Assembly: GCA_029582265.1 (NCBI GenBank)
Contig: CM055819.1
Location: 4,443,855-4,507,854, forward strand
Reading direction: 5' to 3'
Source: Zoroaster sp. YZ-2022
Taxonomy: Eukaryota; Echinodermata; Asteroidea; Forcipulatida; Zoroasteridae
Length of the DNA stretch: 64,000 nucleotides
The notes beneath the pieces were generated by a model. It had not been told where the DNA came from. It saw only the letters and a list, made by a program, of their open reading frames with translations, and made no database searches. Positions 35,415 through 47,100 of the stretch are shown piece by piece. The position numbers and the translations under genes were made by a program. Numbering within the stretch: the stretch's first letter is position 1; each line of letters opens with the position of its first letter.

Positions 35415-36230
35415 CGAAGGCCATAGATGTAAATGTCAGGAAAACACTCTAGTGTTGAATCAACCTTATAACTATATAAGATAGGGCGGTTCCAGTGTCT
35501 CGAAAAAGGGTGAACACTGCCAAAAATGGCACATAAAACAATGTATGGTAAATTTGTATGCATGCCACGGCGATAAACATGGACCGTGAAGAGTTAACTT
35601 GTAATCTTACTCACTGGCTGCCTAAAATATTTCATCGTCACGGCATTTTTGAAGGCTCAATTCCGCCTTGAGAGCTTTAACTATTTTACTGAGTGATTAT
35701 TACCCACATTTTACTAATTAAGGGTTCTCAATTATTATTTGTTTTGTTATAACTCATACATAAATCCTTGTCATTTCCCCAAAACTATTAACACCAACAC
35801 TTGGACACTCACGTACAGTGATTGGCGTGGTCCCGGCCCGTCGCTTGAGTAGGCGTAATTAAACTGACTCAAGTCATTTAAAATGTAAACAAGAAATGCT
35901 TATGGCTGCATTCAAGCCTCTTTATACTCACTTCCTTCCAAATGTTATACCTTTCCTTAAATCTGAACAGCTTGCTGGACTTACCAAAGAGTATGAGAGG
36001 TTGAAATGTCAAAAACTTCACGAAATTGCCGCACTGAAAACAAAGATGGCGGCCATTCAGAATATTCTCAAAGTGACGTCACTTACCCGGGTTTACCTCA
36101 AATGACCTGCTTCACGAGCGGGTTACTTAAGGCTGACCCAGGTAAGCCCCAGCAATGACATCAGACCTACTCGAACGCTCCGGAGTCAGACCCGGGTCGA
36201 CCCGGGGAAGCTACTCAAACGCACCCAGAC
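35415..36230. other. Gene-free stretch after the plus-strand gene
   Basis: The 3' flank of the plus-strand gene shows no canonical AATAAA close to the stop. A 69-codon ORF at 35,896 encodes a Lys/Leu-rich helix-like segment but lacks supporting splice sites or homology. The stretch from 36,070 to 36,220 is GC-rich, with repeated ACCCGGG words. Confidence 0.4.
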
Positions 36231-36777
36231 CAGTGGCGTAGCCAGAAATAAAGATTCGGCTGGGCCTGAGTAAAAATGGACGGGCCATAGAATTCATCCA
36301 TAAATCCATCCATACACGGGCGCCGATTTATGTTTGTGCCGGTGGAACAGCGACCGACGCACACACGCACACACTGACACACAATATTTACAAGGATTGG
36401 AGATCACGATACACACCATGAAACGCATGGAAAGTCATAATGCCACAAATCATTTAGTAAAAAGGTTCACTTCATTAAATTGATTCGTTAAATCATAGGC
36501 CAAAATGTGCTGTGAGACACCTTAGGCCATGCTCATAAAGAACGCAACAGTAGGCTACAAGCATGATAGCCCCTGTCCTTTTTAAAGTATACAGTATAAA
36601 ATAAAATGCACTGTAGCCTATATCACACAAACATACATAGAAGAGGAATGCAAACAACATAAATCGTTTAAAAAAAAAAAAGTTATACAAAAAGCTTCTT
36701 TATTTGGCAATGGCAGGGCCTAGACAAGAAGTGGGCGGGCCTAGGCCCTGCCTGGCCCGCCCATAGCTACGCCACTG
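36231..36777. mobile_element. hAT non-autonomous element, 547 bp
   Basis: Terminal inverted repeats CAGTGGCGTAGC at the left and GCTACGCCACTG at the right, an end sequence typical of hAT elements. They are flanked by a perfect 8 bp duplication ACCCAGAC (36,223-36,230 and 36,778-36,785). Subterminal GGGCC-rich segments occur at both ends. There is no transposase. Confidence 0.93.
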
Positions 36778-37124
36778 ACCCAGACTGCATTCTGCAGCCA
36801 AAGCCCGAGTGACGTAATTTTGAAGCTCGTGCGGCCGAATGTCCAAACTAAATATCGTATAATTTGGGCACACATTAGTGGGCGAGTTTTGGTTTTTAGG
36901 ATGGCAATATAACTTGTCATTTATATCGGTTTGAAATATAATCCTTTTTAATTAATTAATAATTCACCGTCTTCATTGACAGTGCTTGACGGTCCCATTG
37001 CATGTTTCGTTTGTACGCAATCACTTTCAGAACTATCCTCGTGACGTCACGCTTCAAAAGCAGACACGTGTAGTACTTTTTCACGGGAGAGCGCGGCCTG
37101 CGCCTGCGCGTGATGACACGTGAT

Positions 37125-37215
37125 TTTTATTTTTATTGATGGTTTATTAAAACAATTTGAACTTGTAGCCAAAGGCTAAATTGAGTCAAATTTAACATAA
37201 AATATCCAAAATAAA
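37125..37215 (-). mobile_element. Possible LINE 3' end
   Basis: On the minus strand GACTCAATTTAGCCTTTGGC then TACAAGTTCAAATTGTTTTA then AATAAACCATC with an A-rich tail resembles the 3' UTR and polyadenylation region of a retroposon. No coding sequence is attached, so the assignment is tentative. Confidence 0.3.
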
Positions 37216-38350
37216 AACATTACAATTACATTTATATTTAAAGATTCAGTTATATAAGAGTATTGATATTGACTTTAATTAAAATATTAAATATTACAAT
37301 AAAATGAAGAATGGATAGAAAAACAGACAACCAAGTATACAGTATATTGTGTACACATGCATATTTCACACAATACAGTTTGGAAACCATCAGTGGTCAT
37401 TATAAAGGTCTATAAATGTCTTAGACATTGTGGTGTACCTTTGGGGGGATGACACCCGAGGCTCCATTATTATTATTATATAACGCGTATGCGTTCCACC
37501 AATCAAATAACAAGGATCTTTGTGTGGGTTATTTAATGTAAAATATTAAAAAAGTAAATCTCCAACTTTTTCAAAATAATATTGGCAGCTATAACATTTT
37601 AATTGAGCAACCTGTAAATAAGGATGGCTTGTCTTTTTAAAAATGTAATCAAAATCCTTCAAAAACATTCAATGTATAATATTATTGTGCTTATTCTTTT
37701 CTTTACTCCAGTAAATGGAATATATGATTGAAGATCGATATAATGTCATATATTAAGCTTATATGAATAGTACGCTTTATTGGTAAAATGCCATTGTGTT
37801 CAGACATAGGACCTGAAAGTACGTACCGCTTAGTCTTGAGCCCAGACGTTTATTGAAATGTGTGCACATCGCGCTTCAACTGCACCCAGTTTGTGCAGTG
37901 CGAATACATTTCTCATAAGCGTCTTGATGCAAGACTCGCCGTGTCTGAGTATTCAGAGTTGCTATAGGGGTGTGGTTGATGGAGGTCTAAATGGCCAGAT
38001 CTGGCTTGGTGTAAACACTGAGGCCTTGCCACTGAATTAGTCAAACTGTTTAACATAACCCCTATACCAACTGGGATCGACTGTCGACAGACATCATCCT
38101 GTGTCATGTCTAAGTCTTTGTCTGTCGTAGGGGAAGATTTTAAGAGTATGATTCATTTTTCCCTACATGTTGGTAATATTGCCAAGTCAATTTTCAATGT
38201 ATAAATCCTATCAAAATGTAATTTACATTTAACAATTATTGTCAACTGTGATTAATATTAGCAATCTGTAATGTACCATTGTACTCAATATGGATTAAGT
38301 TGTTGCCAACATGAAGATAAATGTGTGACACTGTATTGTCACGACGATGC

Positions 38351-38766
38351 GGGCGATTCACAATGCGGTGCGCCCTCAAGCGGTCAGCAGGGAGAGGCTA
38401 ATTTCTCACTTTTCGGTCGACAACATTAATTCCAAAATGGCGGCTAGTCATGCTACTACTAGTACTTGAGACGGCAGCGTCATTTCGTGGCCATTTAACC
38501 CACCTTATGTCCATCATCCATGGGTATTTCTCGATACTTTTGAGTTTGGACGTGTGTGCAAGGCACTTTGCAGACTCACAGAAATAAACCATAGTTATAA
38601 ATAAAGTAATCGCATGATAAAAATCAAGAATTCGCAACTAACTGTGTAATCCGGCCATCAAGCGCCGCGCCAGACATGCCAGATGTCGACTTTTACCCAT
38701 CATGCATCGCGTAAATTGGCCTCTCCCTGCTGCCCGCTTGAGGGCGCACCGCATTGTGAATCGCCC
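38351..38766. mobile_element. TIR element, 416 bp, ~53 bp arms
   Basis: GGGCGATTCACAATGCGGTG continuing CGCCCTCAAGCGG-CAGCAGG is repeated inverted at 38,712-38,766 with two mismatches. The interior (about 310 bp) has no transposase. No clear target duplication was found, so the superfamily is open. Confidence 0.85.
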
Positions 38767-38999
38767 GAAAAAAGGCTCTTCGTGAAAACGGAAAACGTCT
38801 CGCTCGAAGTTTTGTCCTCACAGCGCGTGTTCAAAACCATGCGGAATTATCAGCATGTCGTGAGCCAGTGTGAAACTGGTACCCATATAATTCTGGATTT
38901 GCTTGCACCCACGCTATGATGACGGAAAATTGGAGGAATGAAGTAGTTTACACGAAGTGACAATTAATCCTGGGTGTTAACAGATTTTGTGCATAATTA

Positions 39000-40770
39000 T
39001 GTAGTTTTGTTCGCTTTCTTTTTGAGGTTATTATTATTAATATTTATCTGTTTTGATCGTTTTTGTTTATTTATTTATTTTTTGTTATATATATAAATAA
39101 ATAAATAAATAAACATTTGGGGGGGGGGTGGTAATTACTTATAGGTTGGTATATATACTGTTTATTTTTGTACAACTTTTAAGTTGAATGCAATTAATAA
39201 AATGTCAACTTTGAATGTTACTAGTAATTAGGTACCCTATTCATATGCCAGTGTGGCCGCATTTGGAAATGTTGGCCCGAGTTTAGTTTTCATTTTCCAA
39301 GCATTGGTCTCACAGTGAATACGTGTGACATCGTTGGTAAACTTATTTTAGGCTGTGGCGTTGCAAAGAGTTGGGGGGGGGGGCAATCGCCCCGACCCTA
39401 GTTTTGATTCATAGACGCATGGAGTGCAAGTTTTTTCCGGTAGATATCCTTTGCGCCGCTGTTGTTCGTACGAGCCATCGGTAGAGGGCGCAACACACAA
39501 CTATCAAAACTAGCTGTTGCGCCCCTACCGGCACACTACACTATAAGTCATCATTTCGACGAGGGGCGGATCCAGGGCCTCGAAAGGGAAACGGGCACAT
39601 GACCAAAAAAGGGCCACAAAAATGGATGTAAATTTACACTGGCTCATTGTGCTTCCCTTACCCACACCCCGCCCCCGCCCCCACCCACACCCCGCAGGCC
39701 TACATGTATAACGCTTTTAGGGGTATCTAATTAATATTTATAGGCTATAGAAATCAATGAATGCAATTACTTTGTTGTCGTTTGGTCAACACATTTCCGA
39801 GAAAATCGTGGGCCGAGGCTAATTTGAAAAAGTTTTAAAATTGCGTGATACAGTAATTAAAAGTATTTAAAAAAAAACATTTACAGAATAACATTACTTT
39901 GAGAGAAATAGAACAGTACAAAAAAAAACAAAAAAAACTACAATTTTCCTTCGTTTTGTAAAAGATTTAATTTTCTACATGGTTCTTTTTTACATTACTA
40001 TTTTATGTACAAGCAACAGCCAAGTCCAAAATCGATCCAGAATGAAAACTATATATGGAATTCAAGCCTATGTATGCTTATTCTGAACATACATTATGTT
40101 TTTTTTAACAGCAACAAATGGTATTTTAACAGCCAGAAGTGATTTTAAATAGAATTCTGGTCTGGAAAAAGACTACCAGACATTACTTTTAAGCAAGAGA
40201 TATGATCATTCACCGTGTAATGACCGTAAACAATTTATAATCTACATTGTGTATCATAAATAATACCAGAGATGTATACTCGAGAAAAAAAATTCTGTAC
40301 TTGTACTCGTACATGGAAAAGTACAAGACTGAATAATAAAACGTATTTGCTAATTCCAAGGACCTGTCCTAATGTTACCATTATCCAGAGTGACACAGAA
40401 AGGTATCCCTACCAAGGTTTGAAAATATACAATCTACTGTGTCAGTCTAGACACAGTTACAATGTATGTGGCTTACCTTTGCTAAAAGCGTTGAAATTTG
40501 AAGAACAATATTAATGAAATACAATATATACAATCAATATAATACAAGTCAAGACTGCAAGAACCTTGTGGTTGAAGTGTAAACCCAACTAAATTATTTT
40601 CCATTTTACCTGTAATTGTATGACAAGTGCAAGTTACTGGAGAGCAATGCTACTAAAATTCATACAGCGGTGTATGAGATTCTCAATTTGTTTTGGTTTA
40701 AATGAAGATGAGAGACAACCATTCTAAATATTCATGATAAAAACCAATCAAAGATCAGCATATTCAATGC
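39000..40770. other. AT-rich gene-free stretch
   Basis: Contains T/A-rich simple sequence, an ATATAAATAAATAAATAAAC run followed by a G-run near 39,119, and C-rich words near 39,660. No coding or RNA gene was recognised. Part of 39-44 kb could be LENG8 3' flank or 3' UTR, but no polyadenylation signal settles this. Confidence 0.4.
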
Positions 40771-40774
40771 TTAA

Positions 40775-40856
40775 CCCTAACTCCCTAAGCATTGTTACTG
40801 AACAATAAAAATCCTTCAAAATCCTCCAACAGCCTTTGTTGTCTAGGGAGTTAGGG
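40775..40856. mobile_element. 82 bp TTAA MITE with CCCTAAC ends, copy 1
   Basis: CCCTAACTCCCTA at the left and TAGGGAGTTAGGG at the right, with TTAA on both sides (40,771-40,774 and 40,857-40,860). It is the reverse complement of the 82 bp element at 57,098-57,179 with about three differences. CCC ends and TTAA sites match piggyBac-type elements. Confidence 0.93.
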
Positions 40857-42372
40857 TTAATGTATACATTACCAGTTTTCCAAGTTCCACTCTGGTACAA
40901 CAAAAACTAATACAACGTTCCACAAATCTGTGACAAGCGAGCCAATGCATGTAGAATGATTCCAATTACAAGAAGACAACAACCACACCTGGATAAGAAC
41001 ATTTTGACACCCTCAAGACAATTTCTCCTGCTTCACGAGTTCTTAAGTTGCAGTGGCACACAACTTCATCATTTTCCAGTGGAACACTGCCGTTTCAATG
41101 CAGTAAACTTGTAACATCCATCATGTTGTCCTAGGCCGTCCCTTGACAGATGAAGCAGTTGATCACAACACCAAACTTCCAGACCTGGGTGGATTTGTCC
41201 TACTGACAGCAAACTCACCTCTCATGACTTGAAGACTTCAAAAGTATGGTGCAGTATTCTATTCCATAGGAATTTATCAATTAAAGCCACTATACACTGT
41301 TGGTACTACATAAAACTATGGAGCGCTATCATTTTAGAAAAATGTCAACAAAATTCAGAAGCAAATGTTTCGAAAATAATTCCACTGAAGAAATAATTCA
41401 AAAAATTATAGCGACACAATGAAATAAACTGAAACTTCCAGTTTGGTGTCTGTGCATATACCTTGATTCCTACAATGCATGTACATCTACATCTGTTTTA
41501 CCAAAAGTGTATGTTGGCTTTAAAGGGGCACTCCTGTCACTACATATATAATATGGAAACCAACAAGTTTAAAATAGATAAATCTGTATCTGGATAAACC
41601 TTATAAATAATTTCAAGTTCTTGCAATCTTCACCAATGGTACACTTGTGTAAATTGGTTGCTGGCTCAAACTCGTTGCTGATTCGATTTGGCCACCAATC
41701 TATGTGCTCATAAGCCATGACTGCTGTACAAGACAAAAGGGTTCATTTGTGTTCTCATACAGTCAAATGTTCATATATTTCAGAACGTCTGACAAAATCA
41801 GTGAATCCCAACATTGGGTGGTCTCTTCTCAGAGTGCGTGTGGACTGTAAAATGCTCTTGTACCAGGGTACACTACCTAAACAATGAACACACAGCGAGT
41901 AAGAACCAGCCTCAACTCCCAATTTATGACACCGACAAAATGCACAGCTAATTGCTGCAATGGACAGCATATAAATCGCATATGTTCAAGGCTTTAGATG
42001 GATACTTGTGAAGTAATTCCATAAATGCTTCAACCATAACAGCACAGACAATATTGTGCTGTTACAATTCAACAACAAAATTACCTGAAATGGTTTATAA
42101 CGTTTTCATTTGTATACACATAAAGATCCAATGATAACAACGTATACATACATATATGCCACAACGGTCACACATGATTACAATACCTAAAGGGAAGGTA
42201 CAACATTTAACAAATTATAACCTAAGAAATTACTTGGAGTAAAGTTAGTACATGTATCAATTATTCCGAGAAATAATTTCATCTGTAGTGCTTTTATCTT
42301 TCAAGGAATTGTTATGTCGAATTTACAAAAAGTTGCAATCCAGCAACTTTTTCTAAAATGTAAAAATTTGAC

Positions 42373-42528
42373 ATGTAACCGTTTTTTGTTGTTTTATCAA
42401 AAAAGTAACATTTTTTGTTGTTTTATCAAAAATTAACCATTTTTGGTTGTTTTAATATCAAAAATGTAACCGTTTCTTGTTTTATCAAAAATGTAACATT
42501 TTTTGTTGTTGTTTCATCAGAAATGTGA
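42373..42528 (+). repeat. Minisatellite, ~30 bp unit, five copies
   Basis: Units of the form TGTAAC(C/A)TTTTTTGTTG followed by TTTTATCAAAAA recur five times with small length changes. It lies 1.6 kb beyond the LENG8 stop codon. Confidence 0.8.
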
Positions 42529-44110
42529 GCATCTGTCATATGATGTACTTCTTGAAAACAAGAGGATTGAAATGGATCTTCGTTTGTAAATACTAATGTT
42601 GTACCCTCCCTTTAAGGCTCTATTGTGCAATATGAGCACTTTAAAAAAGTTGTTATAAAATTTAAGGATTCTACGTTAAAGGGACTTATTGGATGCAGAA
42701 GGGCTGGAAAGAGAAATAATGAGGTAATAAAGCATTTCATGTTAAAGCACCTTTAAGTATCCATGACCATATTGCAATATGAGAGAACATGAGAACACAA
42801 CATAGCTGGACTTTGAAATCATTAATTCATCAAACCATCATAACAGTTCATAAGAATACGGACAGCTATGTATGGACACCAGGCTAGCCTATTATAAACA
42901 CAAACAGCACAACAAAGTAAGACAATTATTATAATGTCAGTATTGGAATACATGTTAACAGGTTTCAATTCCACCTGTTTGAACAGGTCAACATGTGACA
43001 AAAGATAAATATTCTCTTGCGATGACAAATCCTCCTGGAAAAAGAATGAAAGAAAATTGGTTTAACTTGTTGCACTGGGTTAGAAAGAAGTTTCAACAAA
43101 ATGCAGAAATGTGAAGAAGAAAAAACCACGCTGGAAGGCGATGCAGACTTCAGGACATCGGGTGAGAAAGCTGGCTGGGAGCAGGACACCGAGCGAACAT
43201 CAGGACATGGCGGACGTTATTCGGTCATTGTTGTCTCTGCACTGAATGAGTTCAACAATGCTCACAGAACAACTGTTGTTTTGGTTGGTATACGGGCACA
43301 CAGCATTGTCCAAAAGGGCAGAGAATGCATCTAAGATATATGGATTTGGAGAGTTTCTCAAGTAGATGTAGAAATCTGCGTTTACTTTGGGCATACCGTT
43401 GAATCATGGGCAATCATTATCCAGGTGTGACTTATTTTTTAAAATTTTTTTAGAGAGTCCATGGGAGATTACACTGAGTCTTGAATCAGTGTAGTACATT
43501 TTTGCCAAGGGAGTGGTGGAGCGGGTTGTTTCTCACGTGACGGGTCCATGTCGTTAACTGGGGTTGAGACGGGTGCAACTCTGGCTGCTTTACTGGACGT
43601 GCACTTGGAAAATGTCAATTTCTTAACACAGTATAGCATACTGGGTTTTACTTGGAAACATTTTTTTTTTTTTTAATTTTTTTTGGGGGGAGGGGTTTGG
43701 TTTTAAGATGACTGTCGTCCCGATATCTGAATAAACCAATGGCATCGTCATGCCACTGAAATGGATTTTGGAGTGTTCTTTTTGCAGAGATGTGTAAATA
43801 AAATGGTACCCTGTGATGGCAAATCCAGGATGCAGCAGCTGTACTCATTTTGGTATTAGTCCATGGGTGCAAAGCAACAGTGCTGATAACCATCAATAAA
43901 AGTGGTGGAATGGCTCATTTCTGCAGTGACTGGTCCGGTTTGGTGGTGAGTGGAAAACTGGTTAAAACAGGGGTGCGATTCTGGCTTGGGGTTCTGGGCG
44001 TAAATTTGGGATAAAGTCCACTTGTAGGAAGAAACATTACTGGGGTTTTTTTTTTCTTAGAAGACTAACGGTCGGATTTCTGAAAAAAGCAACTGCACCC
44101 ATCACCCCAA

Positions 44111-47100
44111 CTAGAGATTGGCTAGGATAGCCATGCTTTGCTTGCAGTCCAACATTGCATCATTTCCTGTCAGTGTAACCGCACAGCTTTTCAAGAACTC
44201 AAGACACGCTTCTGGACTTTCAAAACCAAGTTCACTTTCAATGAACGAAACGGCCAGACTGGGTCGGTATCTAAATGATCCAAGGGAAGATTGGGTGTTA
44301 AAATTCAAATACAATGACAAAAATACAAAGACAAATAGCAAAAGAAAATCCATAACTTGTATTAACAATACTCACTTTGAAGATCTTTTTTTTTTCTGTG
44401 AACAGAAAGAATGTACTTACCGACTAAAGAGACAAAAAAAAGGCATGAACATATCACTGGGTTAACCAATTTCAGAGTTAACACAGTGATATGCACAAAC
44501 ATTTCAATAGATATACATGCATTTTTATCCAAAATAAACGAGTATGTTTATCAAGTGCCATTGTGTACAACTACACGGTTTCATACCTACCTCAAAGTGG
44601 AAAATTAGGTACTTACCCAATTAAAACAAAAGACATTAGGTTAAAATTTATCATTTTTATGTAAAACTCTACAAGATATTTTGCTCTGCATTATCTTACC
44701 TTGAGTAACTGTTTATAAAGAAAACGGTATAATTTTATATATTAAAAGATTTCAGGCTTATATATATTGCTGGAGAAATCAACATTTCAAATTTTGTTTG
44801 TAAATTTACGGTCTAGCTTACCGGATTCAAGTTCTGGTGTTAGCAACATAATGTGGGTTCGAATCACGGCCGTGACACTTGTGTCCTTGAGCAAGACACT
44901 TAATCATAATTGCTTCTCTCCACCCAGGGGTTAAATGGGTACCTGTGAAGGCAGAGTTGGTTTGCTCTATATGCGCTAGAAATGGCAGCAATTGAGCTGT
45001 ATACTCCCCAGGGAGCTGAGATGGTTTCAGGAATGATTTATGAGCCTTATGAGCAGGGATAATAATATAATGCGCCTTGAGCACCACTTAGTTGGTGGAT
45101 ACGTGCGCTATATAAATCCACACATTATTATTATTATTATACTCATTGGGGTTAGTGGTATTTTCAATATATAAGTTATATTTAGGCCTGTACTGAGGTT
45201 TTTATAAATCTTGTATTTATTTCATTCATTTATTATAAATATTTGTATTTTTAGTTTATTTTTAAATTTTGTGTATGTAGGGGGGGGGGGAAGAGAATAT
45301 TTCTGTCTAGAATATCCCTAACTAGAACGATGTATAATGAAATTGTTAAATGAATCTTAGACTTAGCCCCTACGAACAAATTCTTTTCACTGTATCGCTA
45401 ACTTTATGCTAACCTGAGCACTATTTTTTTAATTTCATCTAGGCAAATGGTTGATCCAAATAGGTTCTTTTCATGAATATTTTTAAATAATGTTGTCTTA
45501 TAGTGTGCCAAATGCACCATCATGTGACACTCAGTGTGCTTTGCATTATTACTCCTGGTCATTTCCCCAATATCATTCCTTCGTTTTTAGGCAGTATACA
45601 AGATACACATCAAATCCTAAGCAATTTCCAAAATTACACTGTCTTATTTAATGTGTCTGGACAGGGCCCCCCCACAAAAAAAAATAATTAAATTAAAAAA
45701 AATTAAAAAAATGTTCATGCCTACCCCCCCCCCCCCCCCCCCCCCATCTAGTGATTTTGAATTTTTACCGCTGCTAAAATCAGTAAGAAAAAATTTGTTT
45801 CCACTCTCCTCCCCCTCCAAACAATGATTATGCCTTCACTATGGCCATGTGTCCGGATTTTCAAAAGTTCAAAGTTCCTATAATGTTCTAGCTTAAAAAC
45901 TATGTTATTCTGTACAAAACTAAATAAATATATAATTAATAGAAAAGATAAATGGAATACATACGACTTGATCATCGTCTTCAAAGCGGCTTTTCTCTCG
46001 CGCTCCAAAAACATGTCAATCAAGTAGGATGCCATGCACGGGGCACAGCGGTACAGCTTGAAATATGTATGATAATCAGAGAGTGCCCACGCTGAGCGTA
46101 GGGCAAGGGCATGCTTTACCGTGGGGTCCTTACGGACATCGGGTTTTAAATTTGCTAAGTCCGTGGCAAGACCTGGAGAAGATACTAGTTAAGGAATGTA
46201 CAGAGGAGGTTTACACCGAAAAGGACACCGAGTGAATTACTTACTTGGTTCTGATATGGTTTAAGAACCAAAAATCCTGAGGAAGTTATTCCGTTGATAA
46301 ATCTATGACGAACATGTCAAATCTCAAGGGGATCATCAGCTCATGATTCAATTCCACATGAATACGTTTCTTGATAACGAACCCAACAAAATGTTTGCTT
46401 CCTGTACATATCTCTTGATTTTTATAAAGTATGGATGCATTTTCTAATGTTTTTTTTAACCAAAAATATAAAACGTATGAAGTATGAAGTTAAAAAACAT
46501 AAGCCTAGCTTTATTAAGTAAAGACTGTTTGCGGTGACGCCATGTAGAAATTCTCTTTAGAGGAGTAAATAGTTCTGAAAAGAACTATTTTCTTTTTAGA
46601 ACTATTTACTACTCAAAAGAGAATTTCTACATGGTGTCACCACAAACGGTCTTTACTTATCCTTTTCACCATGCAAAGTCTTTCCGGGTTTTCTTGCCTA
46701 CTTGTGAAATACGTTTCACATCTAGCAATTAATTTCCGATGCAAAGGATACTGAGGGTGTTTTTGGTGAGCAGGCAGTAGAGTATACGATAACCAGTGAA
46801 TTCCTTCTTGTGTTTGGCCTCTATGTCATCCTCATCATAGAGAGCCTTCAGCTGGGTCTGGCACTGGTTAAACTCCTCGCGGTCGCCCTGTAAGCAAAAA
46901 CATCAGGGAGCAAATGAGGTTGGTTCAATTTCATGAAGCTGCTAATTTTGCTAAGCAAATATTTTTCATAAGCAATTTGAAACTAACTACCAGCCAAGGA
47001 CTGTACATTTACATGAAACATTTTGCGAGATATCATCTAATGCAAACTTTTCTGCAAAGCAATTTTATCTGCTTAGCAGCTCTATGAAATCGGCCCTCGA

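Noticed and set aside
40771..40860. Interstitial telomere repeat
   Set aside because: Only single CCCTAA/TTAGGG words occur, at the two ends of a defined 82 bp TTAA element. No tandem array.
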